A stretch of 62,119 nucleotides of DNA from Armatimonadota bacterium (GCA_020060775.1 JAGUZN010000090.1:1-62119); one strand, 5' to 3'; positions 33,499 through 42,603 are shown, numbered from the stretch's first letter. Translations and numbers: made by a program. Notes: generated from the letters alone by a model not told the origin.

Positions 33499-34749
33499 TC
33501 AGGATTGTGCGCGCTGTCGCTGGCGTTCCTGACGCAGCCGTCGACGATTAAACGGGAGCAACAGTCGTGTGAAACGCTCACGCGTTGAGCGGTGTTTGTT
33601 GCGATGTCCGGATAAAACCCAATCATAGACTTCGAGCAGGCGCTCGGTACAGCGGTGCGCTGAAATCGATTCCGCTCGCACGCGGGCGTTGCGGCCCATT
33701 TCTTCACGTTGTCCGGGGTTGTCGATCATCTGGAGAAGAGCGTCAGCGAACGCGTCGGTGTTGTCATCCACCAGCAAGCCTTCCACGCCAGAGTCCATCA
33801 ATTCGCGCGGCGCATCGGCGGCGACAGCAACCACCGGGATGCTGCAGGCCATGGCTTCCCCGATCACGAGTCCCTGGGTTTCGGTGCAGGAGGCGAAGGC
33901 GAAAATATCCGCAGCACGCAGGCCCTGCGTAACGATTTCCCGCGGGACATATCCTGTCAATCGGGTGCGGGGTCCGATGCCGAGGTCGTCAATCATCTCG
34001 CGGACCGCCGACTCATACGGACCACCGCCGATGAGCAACAGGTGGGCATCCGGTTCGCGACGGAGCACCTGGCGAAAGGCGGAAAGCACACGCGGAATAT
34101 TTTTTTCACGGGCGATACGTCCGGCATATGCAATGAGCGGTACGCCGTCTGGGATATTATAAGATTCGTGAATTCGCCCATCAGGCACCTGATCCATCAA
34201 GTCGATATCGATGCCGGTGGGGATAACGGTGATCGGTCGGATGACGCGGTAGCGCCGCAGGCGTTGGGCTACGCTGTCAGTCGGGGTGATCACGTGGTCA
34301 GCATCGTTCGAGTACTCCCGGCTGATCTGAATGGCGCGACGGCGCACCCAGGCCTGCGGGAGCGGGATATAATGCGTGTATTCTTCGATGAGGGTATGGT
34401 AGGTGAAGATGAGCGGCACGTTGCGGCGTCGATGGTAGGCAATGGCCGCATGTCCGACGAGCATCGGTGAGTGCGAATGGATAATGTCGAAATGCTTATC
34501 GACGAGCAGGCGACGCGCCTCGCCCGTGGCGATGGGAATGGCGATCGGATAGCGCACGCGGGTGGGAAGGGTAATGGAGGGAAAGCGGTAGACGCGTTCC
34601 TCCTGCCCTTCTTGCTCGGGATGGCGTGCGGTGAAAATGGTGACCTCATGCCCCATTTCCATCAGGACGCGCGCGAAGGACGCCACGGAAACGACCACCC
34701 CGTTGCGCATGGGGTGGTAGCACTCGGAAAAGAAAGCGATGGAGAGCAT
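33499..34749 (-). CDS. GT4 family glycosyltransferase
   Basis: The 416-residue GT-B enzyme resembles lipid glucosyl- or mannosyl-transferases of the 1,2-diacylglycerol type. Seen are FSECYHPMRNGVVVS at the N-terminal glycine loop, DIIHSHSP, TPTDSVAQRLRR, IPTGID, AGRIAREKNI, LIGGGPYE and the E-x7-E region FASCTETQGLVIGEAMA. The C-terminal 35 residues are very rich in Arg, often a membrane-surface contact in this group. It would glycosylate membrane lipid or another carrier using an NDP-sugar. It is preceded by an extended -10 promoter (TGGTATAAT) and stands alone. Confidence 0.9.
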   Translation of the reverse strand: MLSIAFFSECYHPMRNGVVVSVASFARVLMEMGHEVTIFTARHPEQEGQEERVYRFPSITLPTRVRYPIAIPIATGEARRLLVDKHFDIIHSHSPMLVGHAAIAYHRRRNVPLIFTYHTLIEEYTHYIPLPQAWVRRRAIQISREYSNDADHVITPTDSVAQRLRRYRVIRPITVIPTGIDIDLMDQVPDGRIHESYNIPDGVPLIAYAGRIAREKNIPRVLSAFRQVLRREPDAHLLLIGGGPYESAVREMIDDLGIGPRTRLTGYVPREIVTQGLRAADIFAFASCTETQGLVIGEAMACSIPVVAVAADAPRELMDSGVEGLLVDDNTDAFADALLQMIDNPGQREEMGRNARVRAESISAHRCTERLLEVYDWVLSGHRNKHRSTRERFTRLLLPFNRRRLRQERQRQRAQS

Positions 34750-34816
34750 TGACGGATATCATCCTTGCTTGGGCAGGAATTGCCCTCTATCAGGGCGAAT
34801 AAATCGTAACCCGGCT

Positions 34817-34825
34817 ATTATACCA
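34817..34825 (-). promoter_or_regulatory. Extended -10 promoter of the GT4 gene
   Basis: On the minus strand TGG directly precedes TATAAT, 68 bases before the ATG at 34749. The same TGG-TATAAT form is seen before the site-2 protease gene. Confidence 0.5.
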
Positions 34826-34867
34826 TAGTTGGACGGCCGGTGTACCCCAGTGTATAGTCGAGACGAT

Positions 34868-35110
34868 ATGATGACACAGTATACGTTGCCGGAATCATGC
34901 ACATTCGAGCAGGCCCTGGCCCGCCTGGAGGAGATCGCGTTGTTGCTGGACCGCAATGATGCGCCACTGAGCGAAGCGCTGCAGTTGTGCGCAGAGGCGG
35001 CGGCACTAACGCAGTTCTGCCGTGCGCAGTTGGCTGATGCGGAAGGGAAGCTTGAACAACTCGTGGAGACGGCCAACGGCACGGTGCGTTTAGAACCATT
35101 CACGGAGTAA
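34868..35110 (+). CDS. xseB: XseB, exodeoxyribonuclease VII small subunit
   Basis: XseB is the short helical subunit that coats the large subunit XseA in exonuclease VII, which degrades single-stranded DNA. The 80-residue product has the family text TFEQALARLEEIALLLD and PLSEALQLCAEAAALTQFC. The start at 34868 (MMTQYT) is favoured; codons to 34829 are open. The usual partner xseA is not next to it or elsewhere in the window, so the operon seems split. The next gene starts 18 bp after the stop and may be co-transcribed. Confidence 0.9.
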   Translation: MMTQYTLPESCTFEQALARLEEIALLLDRNDAPLSEALQLCAEAAALTQFCRAQLADAEGKLEQLVETANGTVRLEPFTE

Positions 35111-35128
35111 TTCCGATCACACGCCACC

Positions 35129-36226
35129 ATGAAGACGTATTACGAGACGCTCAATCTGCAGCCGAAGATGACGGCAGCCGAGATCGAAGGACATTTCCGG
35201 CGTCGGGTGGCACGCTATCGTCCGGCAAGTACAACCGAGCATCTTTTCGCGGATCCCCGCTTTCGCGAGCAAATTAACGCGTACTTGACCCTGCGCACAC
35301 CCAATGACCGTGCCCGCTACGATGCCATGCTCAAACAGGCTGGCAAAGAGGAGACCCCCAACCCTTCACCACTGGAGGGTCTCTCGCCGGCAGAGCGCAG
35401 CCTATTGATGGCGCGCATTGCGCTCTGGCGGCGGGAGAATGCCGAGGCCATGCACCTATTGCGCACACTCGTTGCGCAAGAACCACAGTACGCCCCCGGG
35501 TGGGCATTGCTCGGTGAGGCTTTTCTGACCATCGGTCGCCTGCCGGATGGCGTCAACGCCTACGAGCGCGCGGTTGCAGCAGTAGATTTGAATCAATCGA
35601 GTTATGCCGCCCGACTTCAGCACGCCCGTGATGCGCAGGCTGGTTTGGTGGAGTTGGAAATCGAGCTGTCACCAGAAGAGGAACTGCTGCGTGAGGAACG
35701 ACGACAACGTTTCCGGGGCATGCTGGCGATTGGCGTGTGCGGCGTGGCGGCTTTACTCCTCTCTTTGTTGTTGCCGCCATTCCGTGCGGGCAGCACCTTC
35801 TTGAATATCCCCTGGCGCATAGTGGCCATTCAATCGGTCAGTGTGTTTTTGTTATTGCTGGCCCTGGGATACGGACGCTATCTGCAACCGTTCGAACAGG
35901 TAATGGTGTGGTCGCATCTGCAGGCGGGACATCGCGGTTCCGCGCGTGTGTACCCGTATGGATTGCTGTTGATGGCGACCGCCGTACCCAGTTTATGGGT
36001 GGCGACTGTCGTCTTCCTGATCATGGCGGCTATGGATGAAGAATGGCCGTTGTCGTCGTCACTGATGATTGGCATCTGTGTGCTGGCGAATGTGCTGCTG
36101 GTGCTGAAGCTGTATTGCTTCCACTTTCCCTGGGGCACGACCCTGGCACTCGGCGGTAATGTCCTGGTCTTTGCGGCGATGATCGGCTGGTGGGTGGGCA
36201 CGTTGGGGGCGACGAGTTACGAATAA
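35129..36226 (+). CDS. J-domain-like, TPR-containing membrane protein
   Basis: Residues 1-70 look like a J domain (YYETLNLQPKMTAAEIE, then RFREQINAYLTLRTPNDRARYD), but the HPD tripeptide needed to stimulate DnaK is replaced by RPA. Residues about 85-170 are TPR-like helices (RRENAEAMHLLRTLVAQEPQYAPGWALLG). Five or so membrane helices fill residues 195-360. The product (365 aa) might tether or sense a chaperone system at the membrane without activating Hsp70. No DnaK or GrpE gene is nearby. It follows xseB by 18 bp. The family is not one I can name. Confidence 0.6.
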   Translation: MKTYYETLNLQPKMTAAEIEGHFRRRVARYRPASTTEHLFADPRFREQINAYLTLRTPNDRARYDAMLKQAGKEETPNPSPLEGLSPAERSLLMARIALWRRENAEAMHLLRTLVAQEPQYAPGWALLGEAFLTIGRLPDGVNAYERAVAAVDLNQSSYAARLQHARDAQAGLVELEIELSPEEELLREERRQRFRGMLAIGVCGVAALLLSLLLPPFRAGSTFLNIPWRIVAIQSVSVFLLLLALGYGRYLQPFEQVMVWSHLQAGHRGSARVYPYGLLLMATAVPSLWVATVVFLIMAAMDEEWPLSSSLMIGICVLANVLLVLKLYCFHFPWGTTLALGGNVLVFAAMIGWWVGTLGATSYE

Positions 36227-36408
36227 GTCGCGTATGAGAAGGTTTTCCGTCTCGGGCGTGTAAATTAAGTAACATCCCATTTGCCTTGCGGCTGTGCGGC
36301 ATTCGTACTTGCTTAATCTAACGATAAGCTATTCGACGCTCACTTTGTACCGAGACCTGATCTCTTCCGCCGCCAGCCCGCTTTACCACGTGGATGAGGA
36401 GGTTTCTC

Positions 36409-36825
36409 ATGGCAGTCACGCAACTTTCCGTGTTCCTGGATAACACCGCCGGTCGTCTCGCCGAGGTGACGCGCATCCTGGGGGAGCATGGCGTTAACAT
36501 CCGCGGATTCAGTGTTGCCGACACTGCGGATTTCGGCATTTTGCGCCTGGTGGTTGATAACGAGCCCACGGCGCTGGAAGCCTTGCGCGCCGCGCGTTTT
36601 ACCGTGCACGAAGGCCCGGTTATTCTTGCACGCGTGCCGGATGAGCCGGGCGGGCTGGGACGAGCGCTCGCCGGGTTTGCGCAGCGCGGCCTGAACGTCG
36701 AATATGCGTATGCCATTGTGCAGTCGATCATCGCGTTCGGGGTTGAGGACGTGGAGGCGGGTGAGACGATCCTGCGCGACGAAGCGATTCCAATTGTTAC
36801 GCAATACGAGTTGAAGGAGCTCTAG
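36409..36825 (+). CDS. Protein with two ACT domains
   Basis: The 138-residue protein consists of two ACT modules, the first with FLDNTAGRLAEVTRILGEHGVNIRGFSV and the second with VPDEPGGLGRALAGFAQRGLNVEYAYA. ACT pairs bind amino acids and switch partner proteins. The start at 36409 has GAGGAGG seven bases before it. It directly precedes a symporter (4 bp) and a phenylacetate-CoA-ligase-like gene; ACT proteins of this length often accompany PaaK-type ligases in archaea and bacteria, so it may sense the aromatic amino acid or acid being taken up. That is inference from context. Confidence 0.88.
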   Translation: MAVTQLSVFLDNTAGRLAEVTRILGEHGVNIRGFSVADTADFGILRLVVDNEPTALEALRAARFTVHEGPVILARVPDEPGGLGRALAGFAQRGLNVEYAYAIVQSIIAFGVEDVEAGETILRDEAIPIVTQYELKEL

Positions 36826-36829
36826 GTTC

Positions 36830-38659
36830 GTGAAGTTCGAGTTTATTTTGATCGTCATCGCCTATGTCCTGGTCATGCTGGGTATAGGCTGGTGGAGCAT
36901 GCGCCGGACGAAGAACGTCGGTGATTTCTTCCTAGGCGGACGTACACTCGGTCCCTGGATGAGCGCATTCGCCTTCGGTACTACCTACTTTTCCGCTGTG
37001 CTTTTCATCGGGTATGCCGGCAAGCTCGGCTGGGGCTTTGGCCTGCATACGATGTGGATCGTGGTGGGCAATACCATCATCGGCACACTGCTGTCCTGGT
37101 GGCTGCTGGCCGGGCGCACGCGCGAGATGACCGCGCGTTTGAACGCGATGACCATGCCCGAGTTCCTGCGTGCGCGGTACGGCAGTAAAGCCATGCAGGT
37201 GATCGGCGCCTTAGTCGTGTTCCTCTTTCTCGTGCCCTATTCGGCGTCGGTCTACATGGGCTTGAGCTACCTGTTTGAAAAGGTACTGGGCATGCCCTAT
37301 GGCGCCGCTCTCATCTTCCTGGCCGTGCTCACCGGCGTCTACCTAATCATGGGCGGCTATTTCGCGGTGGCGATCAGCGACTTTGTGCGCGGCATCGTCG
37401 AGTTCGGCGGCGTGCTGCTCATGGTCTTCCTGCTGGCGCAGATGAAGGGCGGGTTCGCCGCGACGACCAGCGCGCTCCTCAGCAACCCGGAAAAGACATC
37501 TCCCGGCATGATCGGCCTGGTTAATCTCGGAGATGGGGCATGGCATATTGTCGTCCCCGGCAGCTTCATCTTGCTATCACTGGTACTCATCACCAGTTTC
37601 GGTCCCTGGTCGCTTCCGCAGATGGTGCAGAAGTTCTATTCGATCCGGAGCAAAGCAGATGTGAAGCGGGCGATGATCATCGCCTCGGTGTTCGCGCTGT
37701 TTATGTCTTTCGGCGCCTACTACAGCGGCGCTCTGACTCACCTGTTTTACCCCTCGGCTGCCGACCTGGCTCCCATTATCGATGCGGCGACGCATAAGCC
37801 GAATCTGGACATGCTGATGCCGCATTTCATTACCACCTTCGTCCCGATATGGCTGGTGCTAGTGATTCTACTACTGGTGTTTTCGGCCTCCATGTCAAGC
37901 CTGTCGTCGCTGGTGCTGGTGTCCAGCTCTGCCATTTCCATTGACATCTACGGGGCGTTCGTGAGCCAGCGCATGCAGCACGTGGTGCTCACCATAGTGC
38001 GCGTGTTCTTCGGTCTGTGCAGCGTGCTGGCGTTTGAGTTCATGATCTTCATGCTGTTGCGGATATTCGGCCTCCAGATGGGCAGCGTGATCACTTTGTA
38101 TCCGATCTTTTTCATCCTCCCCTATGCCTGGGAGGTTACGACACAGACCTACTTTGCCGGAGCACAATCGCTGTTGACCAATTTGCTCGGGCTCTGCAGC
38201 GCCATCTACCTGACGATCGCCTGTTATCGGTGGATTCGCCTGACAACCGAGGGCATGAGCCTGGCATTGATGCGCATTTTCTGCGCAGTGTTTGTGGCAC
38301 TCTCGCTGTGGATCGCCATGAGTAAGGTTGATGTGATCGTCAACCTGATGGTGATGTCGTGGGGGTCATTGGCCGGCGTCTTTCTCGCCCCGTATCTCTA
38401 CGGATTATTCTGGAAGCGCACGACGAAGGCCGGCGCGTTTGCGGGCATCATCGCAGGATTGTTGTGCGCCTTTACGCTCTTCAGTGTGTGGGGCCCTCCG
38501 GGGGTGCCGCTGGCTGGCGCCATTACCATGTTCCTGCCAATGATCGTGGTGCCGGTGGTGAGCTGGCTCACCCCGCCGCCACCGAAAGCTCTGGTGGATG
38601 CGGCGTTTGGCGATGCCGAACCCGCACCGGTTGGTGTGAAGGAAGGAGTGACCGCGTGA
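36830..38659 (+). CDS. Sodium:solute symporter (SSS family)
   Basis: The 609-residue protein has about 13 membrane helices and the SSS family segments: YVLVMLGIGWWSMRRTKNVGDFFLGGR at the N-terminus, MPEFLRARYG, YLIMGGYFAVAISDFVRG, and a Ser-rich FSASMSSLSSLVLVSSSAISIDIYG stretch that carries the sodium site. Solutes of such carriers include proline, pantothenate, acetate, phenylacetate and sugars; the neighbour ligase suggests a carboxylic acid. The start is the GTG at 36830. The last codons overlap the ligase start (GTGA). I would place it in the inner membrane. Confidence 0.88.
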   Translation: MKFEFILIVIAYVLVMLGIGWWSMRRTKNVGDFFLGGRTLGPWMSAFAFGTTYFSAVLFIGYAGKLGWGFGLHTMWIVVGNTIIGTLLSWWLLAGRTREMTARLNAMTMPEFLRARYGSKAMQVIGALVVFLFLVPYSASVYMGLSYLFEKVLGMPYGAALIFLAVLTGVYLIMGGYFAVAISDFVRGIVEFGGVLLMVFLLAQMKGGFAATTSALLSNPEKTSPGMIGLVNLGDGAWHIVVPGSFILLSLVLITSFGPWSLPQMVQKFYSIRSKADVKRAMIIASVFALFMSFGAYYSGALTHLFYPSAADLAPIIDAATHKPNLDMLMPHFITTFVPIWLVLVILLLVFSASMSSLSSLVLVSSSAISIDIYGAFVSQRMQHVVLTIVRVFFGLCSVLAFEFMIFMLLRIFGLQMGSVITLYPIFFILPYAWEVTTQTYFAGAQSLLTNLLGLCSAIYLTIACYRWIRLTTEGMSLALMRIFCAVFVALSLWIAMSKVDVIVNLMVMSWGSLAGVFLAPYLYGLFWKRTTKAGAFAGIIAGLLCAFTLFSVWGPPGVPLAGAITMFLPMIVVPVVSWLTPPPPKALVDAAFGDAEPAPVGVKEGVTA

Positions 38660-39996
38660 GCGCCCTCTCAACGCAACATAAAATTTGGGATCCCACCTGG
38701 GAATGTGCCGATCGTGCGACGACTCGCAGCCATCAACAGGACCGTTTGCTGGAAGTCGTGCCCTATGTGTACGATCGCGTGCCGTACTATCGTGCGAAGA
38801 TGGACGACGCGGGCGTGCGCCCGAGCGATATCCGTTCGCTCGATGATCTGCGGTTGCTGCCCTTCACTACGAAAAAGGACTTTCACCTGACATACCCCTT
38901 CGGCATGTTTGCCGTACCGCCGGCGGAGTTGACACGTATTCACTCTTCCAGCGGGACGACCGGTAAGCCGACCGTGGTGGGCTATACGGCGAAGGATCTG
39001 GATACCTGGGTGGAATTGGTGACGCGCATGGTAACAGCCGCCGGGGTGACCGAGCGTGATATCGCACAAATCTCCTTCGGGTACGGCATGTTCACCGGTG
39101 GGTTCGGCTTGCATTACGGACTGGAGCGTGCGGGGGCCACGGTGGTGCCCGTCTCCTCCGGCAACACCGAACGCCAATTGATGTTCATGGTTGATTTCAA
39201 AACCACCGCGCTGATCGCCACGCCGTCGTACGCGGCCTACCTGGCCGAACAAGTGGCCAATGCCGGCCTGCGCCTTGGTGAGGAAGTTGTATTGAAGTGG
39301 GGTTTGTTCGGCGCAGAGCCGTGGACGGAAGGGATGCGCCAGCGCATACAGTCATCGCTCGGGCTTTCTGCCACTGACAATTACGGGTTGAGTGAAATCG
39401 GCGGTCCGGGATTTTCCGGCGAGTGCTGCATCGCCAAAGAGGGGATGCACATTTCGGAAGATCTGTACATCTGGGAAGTGATCGACCCGATCACCGAAGA
39501 ACCGGTGGCGGAGGGTGAGACGGGCGAACTCGTGGTGACGCCGTTATGGAAGGAAGCACTGCCGCTCATCCGCTATCGCACGCGCGACCTCACGGCGGTG
39601 AGCACCGCCCCCTGCGCCTGTGGCCGCACCAGTGCGCGCATGCGCCGGGTGACGGGACGCACCGACGACATGCTGATCATCCGCGGCGTCAACGTCTTCC
39701 CATCGCAGGTCGAACATGTGCTGATGGAAACAGAGGGGACTTCGCCGCATTACTTGCTGGTGGTCACCCGGGAAGGCGCACTGGACACGCTGGAAGTGTG
39801 GGTGGAGGTTTCCGAGAAACTCTTTGCCGAGAGCATGAGTAAAATGAGCAGAATGACCGATCTGCAGGCGTTGCTCAGCAAGAAGATCCATACCACGCTC
39901 GGACTGTCCGTGAAGGTCAAGCTGGTGGAACCGCAGACGTTGGAACGCAGCCAGGGCAAGGCCAAGCGCGTGCTGGATCAGCGCCCGAAGGACTGA
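38656..39996 (+). CDS. paaK: Phenylacetate-CoA ligase-like adenylate-forming enzyme
   Basis: The 446-residue enzyme has the PaaK family motifs: VPYYRAKM, HSSSGTTGKPTVVGYT (the ATP loop), FGYGMFTGGFGLHYGLE, TDNYGLSEIGGPG, YRTRDL and GRTDDMLIIRGVNVFPSQ. It should activate phenylacetate or a similar aryl acid with ATP and CoA. A Cys pair (APCACGR) typical of the group is present. The start is the GTG at 38656, preceded by GGAAGGAG and overlapping the symporter stop. Relatives also act on indoleacetate and short acids, so the exact substrate is unknown. It ends the operon. Confidence 0.9.
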   Translation: MSALSTQHKIWDPTWECADRATTRSHQQDRLLEVVPYVYDRVPYYRAKMDDAGVRPSDIRSLDDLRLLPFTTKKDFHLTYPFGMFAVPPAELTRIHSSSGTTGKPTVVGYTAKDLDTWVELVTRMVTAAGVTERDIAQISFGYGMFTGGFGLHYGLERAGATVVPVSSGNTERQLMFMVDFKTTALIATPSYAAYLAEQVANAGLRLGEEVVLKWGLFGAEPWTEGMRQRIQSSLGLSATDNYGLSEIGGPGFSGECCIAKEGMHISEDLYIWEVIDPITEEPVAEGETGELVVTPLWKEALPLIRYRTRDLTAVSTAPCACGRTSARMRRVTGRTDDMLIIRGVNVFPSQVEHVLMETEGTSPHYLLVVTREGALDTLEVWVEVSEKLFAESMSKMSRMTDLQALLSKKIHTTLGLSVKVKLVEPQTLERSQGKAKRVLDQRPKD

Positions 39997-40018
39997 ACAG
40001 ATTACCAGTCTGACACAT

Positions 40019-40052
40019 ATCGCCGGGGTGGTCAGTTGATCATCCCGGCGAT
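40019..40052 (+). terminator. Hairpin terminating the paaK operon
   Basis: ATCGCCGGGGTG at 40019-40030 pairs with CATCCCGGCGAT at 40041-40052 (12 bp, one G-T wobble) 22 bases after the paaK stop. Only a poor T-run follows on the plus strand. It may also act for alkD on the other strand. Confidence 0.6.
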
Positions 40053-40075
40053 TGCTTTACGTTCACATCACTGCG

Positions 40076-40780
40076 TCAATCCAATACCAGGCAGCGCAAG
40101 TTGTCAGGCAGTTTGCGCACGGCCTCACGTAAGACTGGCCGTGCGGTGCGCCCTTTCCAGGGCAGTAGAAATGCCACAGTACCCTCAGGATCTCGTACCG
40201 CGCATTCGCGCAACAGCCAGCCCACTGCTTTTTTGATGAAGTACTCGGGATCGGTCATCAGCGGCGTACAGAGGTGGCGCACGCGCGCCGGCGTCACGCT
40301 GCCATGGCGCAAGCGCACTACATGGCTGACCAGTGCGGCGCGGCGCAACCAAAAATTGTCATCATGCACCCAGGTATCGAAGTGCACATCGAATTCCGGA
40401 TAGCGTTCGGCCAGTGAGGCGAGCAGGTGGGCGGCGATCTCATCGAGCAGGTCCCAACTGCCCGAAGCGCGCGCCCAGTCCTCCAGCATCGGCCAGTCGT
40501 CCCGCGTCAGCAGTTTGACATACCGGTCGAGCAGTTGCACGGCAAGACGCCGCTCCTCATGGACTTCACTGTGCCAGAGTGTTATGGCCAGCGCGCGGAT
40601 TTCATCGCTGGAGAGGTCAGGGTGCGATTTGCGCAAGGCGCGGGCAATCGCCTGTCCCGCCGGAACGGACACACCCAGGAAGGTATCAGTAGACTTGAGG
40701 TAGCGCTTCTCATGGAAGGCGCGTTCCGGGTTTGCATGCGCGCGTAAGGACTGGCAGAGTTGCTGGTGCAGCGAGAGCAT
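40076..40780 (-). CDS. AlkD-like DNA alkylation repair protein
   Basis: AlkD-type glycosylases are HEAT-like repeat proteins that remove alkylated bases. The 234-residue product has the patterns KRYLKSTDTFLGVSVP, the alternating helix text ALAITLWHSEVHEERRLAVQLLDRY, and the SWDLLDEIAAHLL and DDNFWLRRAALVS pairs. Together with FIKKAVGWLLRECAVRDP these fit the DNA-contact Trp and Asp region, as in family members from Bacillus. The start at 40780 has GGGAGG eight bases before it; codons upstream to 40849 are open. It converges on paaK. Confidence 0.9.
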   Translation of the reverse strand: MLSLHQQLCQSLRAHANPERAFHEKRYLKSTDTFLGVSVPAGQAIARALRKSHPDLSSDEIRALAITLWHSEVHEERRLAVQLLDRYVKLLTRDDWPMLEDWARASGSWDLLDEIAAHLLASLAERYPEFDVHFDTWVHDDNFWLRRAALVSHVVRLRHGSVTPARVRHLCTPLMTDPEYFIKKAVGWLLRECAVRDPEGTVAFLLPWKGRTARPVLREAVRKLPDNLRCLVLD

Positions 40781-40939
40781 CAAGGCGCCTCCCATGTAAG
40801 TGATATGTTCATTATACTGATTCCCCAGCATCGTGTCCCATGCCAACATTTAATGAAAAGGGCTTGCACAACGCCTAGCACTCGGGTAAGCTCTTTGCAT
40901 GTGCCAATCCAACCGATTGTTTTGTGAGAGGAGCTTCCT

Positions 40940-41356
40940 ATGACGAAAAGCGAGATTTTCGCCTTCCTGAATGCCAATCCCGTCTGTTTCCTGGCCACCG
41001 TGGACGGTGATCAACCGCGGGTGCGCGGCATGATGCTGTTCAGCGCCGGCGACGAGGGCATTCTCTTTCATACTGGGGAAGGGAAGGAGATGACCGAACA
41101 GATGCGCCGGAATCCCGCGGTAGAGATGTGCACCTTCGATCAGCAATCCGGCATACAGGTGCGGGTGCGCGGCACAGTAGAATTTGTGGAGGAGATCGCG
41201 GTCAAGCAGCGGGTGATTGCCGATCGTCCTTTTTTGCAGCCGATTGTTGACCAGATCGGTATTGACGCCTTCCTGGTCTTCCGCATTACGAAGGCGGCAG
41301 CCACCGTATGGACGATGGAAGCGAATCTGGCTCCGAAGACGTTTGTAGAACTCTAA
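40940..41356 (+). CDS. Pyridoxamine-5'-phosphate-oxidase-like split-barrel flavoprotein
   Basis: The 138-residue protein has the classic family opening FLATVDGDQPRVRGMMLF followed by FHTGEGKEMTEQMRRNPAVEMCTFD, typical of small FMN- or F420-binding split barrels. The actual reaction is unknown; the vitamin-B6 oxidase proper is longer. The start at 40940 has GAGAGGAG seven bases before it. It is monocistronic, with a good terminator after the stop. Confidence 0.9.
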   Translation: MTKSEIFAFLNANPVCFLATVDGDQPRVRGMMLFSAGDEGILFHTGEGKEMTEQMRRNPAVEMCTFDQQSGIQVRVRGTVEFVEEIAVKQRVIADRPFLQPIVDQIGIDAFLVFRITKAAATVWTMEANLAPKTFVEL

Positions 41357-41370
41357 TTGCTTCCACGACG

Positions 41371-41410
41371 CGACCGGCGGTTCAATATGGAGACCGCCGG
41401 TCGTTCTTTT
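41371..41410 (+). terminator. Rho-independent terminator of the split-barrel gene
   Basis: CGACCGGCGGT at 41371-41381 pairs perfectly with ACCGCCGGTCG at 41393-41403, followed by TTCTTTT. It starts 14 bases after the stop codon. Confidence 0.85.
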
Positions 41411-41415
41411 CCACA

Positions 41416-42489
41416 TTATTTGAGCACTTGATGTAAGTAGGTGCTCACCTTCTCCGCCCACATGACGCCATGCGCGCGCAGCCCCTTGGGGCTGAAGTGG
41501 ATCCCCTGGCCATGGTAATCGCGGTGGTCGCCGATCAAGGTATCGGTATCAGGACCTTCCAGGGCGATGCCCTGTTTCCATAGGAGTTGTTGTGCGTCTC
41601 GGGTGCTGGCAAAGGATGGCTTTTCCGGATTATGGTAGGAGACTTGCGCGACGAACCAGGGGAACTCCCAGCGCGCCGCCGCCTTTGATGCGAGGATAAC
41701 TCTACAGAGTTTCTCTGCATATTCGCTTGATGGCATGGCGACATCGCTTTCCCCCTGGTGCCAGAGGACGGCACGGAAGCCTCCAGGCCCCAGTTGGAAA
41801 ATACGAGTCATCATCCAATTGAACAGTTCGCCACCGGGTTGCCATTGATTGATGCTGGTCCCACCGTGACCGGTGACGGCAACGCCGATGGGCACGCGGT
41901 ATTGCGCATACATCGCATCGCCGAAAGCCGGCCAGAAGCTACCGCCGGTGCTGCGATCATGCGGACCAGGCTGGGGATCATCGGCCAGTTGCCATGCGCT
42001 GCCACTGAATGAAGAAACCATGCCACTGGTCTGCTGAATCCGCTCCTGTCCGCAATTAGTGGAGTTCGACTGTCCGGCCCCCACGAACACTTCGCCGATG
42101 CCAACATGGTCGACTGTTGTTTGCGCATGGACTTGCTTACCATTGCGTGAACGTAGTTCGACCTGATACCATCCCCCCGCAGGAAGGGCGAGCGCAGCAT
42201 GAAACCTGCCGGTCTGCACAGTAACCGGTAGAAATTGCCACCGTCCCGGCAGTTTACCTTTTAACGATGAACCGATCACGCGGACTTCCAGACGGTCACA
42301 TGGCACATTGATGCGGCCACTCACCAGCATCGTCCCCTGAAGATGCGTCTCGCGCTGAAACACCTGGTAGGGTAGGGGAGAGAGGACAGTGATCTCAGGT
42401 GGATTCGGTGCTGACGCCTCCTCGGCGAGCACAGTAACGTCGGCAAGTGTGAAAACCGTCACCAGCATAAGCATGATCATGCGGTACAT
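41416..42489 (-). CDS. Secreted sialate-O-acetylesterase-like SGNH hydrolase
   Basis: The 357-residue protein starts with a signal peptide (MIMLMLVTVFTLADVTVLA). A beta-rich domain follows (residues about 30-145), then an SGNH/SASA esterase domain with the nucleophile block VFVGAGQSNST, the oxyanion segment GHGGTSINQW, VLWHQGESD and the late Asp/His region. Enzymes of this group remove acetyl groups from sialic acid or from plant glycans. The start at 42489 follows AGGAGG by eight bases. It is divergent from the alpha/beta hydrolase gene and opens the secreted-enzyme cluster that ends at 55.1 kb. Confidence 0.85.
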   Translation of the reverse strand: MYRMIMLMLVTVFTLADVTVLAEEASAPNPPEITVLSPLPYQVFQRETHLQGTMLVSGRINVPCDRLEVRVIGSSLKGKLPGRWQFLPVTVQTGRFHAALALPAGGWYQVELRSRNGKQVHAQTTVDHVGIGEVFVGAGQSNSTNCGQERIQQTSGMVSSFSGSAWQLADDPQPGPHDRSTGGSFWPAFGDAMYAQYRVPIGVAVTGHGGTSINQWQPGGELFNWMMTRIFQLGPGGFRAVLWHQGESDVAMPSSEYAEKLCRVILASKAAARWEFPWFVAQVSYHNPEKPSFASTRDAQQLLWKQGIALEGPDTDTLIGDHRDYHGQGIHFSPKGLRAHGVMWAEKVSTYLHQVLK

Positions 42490-42574
42490 TGGGCGTGCCT
42501 CCTGAGGTGGAGAGTATTGCCTGCTGAATTCCGCTATAGGGCATAGAAGTCCTTGTTTTAACAAAATTCATGCC

Positions 42575-42603
42575 TTGACCGGGACAGGAAGCGCCACTAT
42601 ACT
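42575..42603 (+). promoter_or_regulatory. Promoter of the alpha/beta hydrolase gene
   Basis: TTGACC at 42575-42580 and TATACT at 42598-42603 are separated by exactly 17 bases, close to the sigma-70 consensus. It would drive the hydrolase and perhaps the following secreted genes. Confidence 0.7.
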
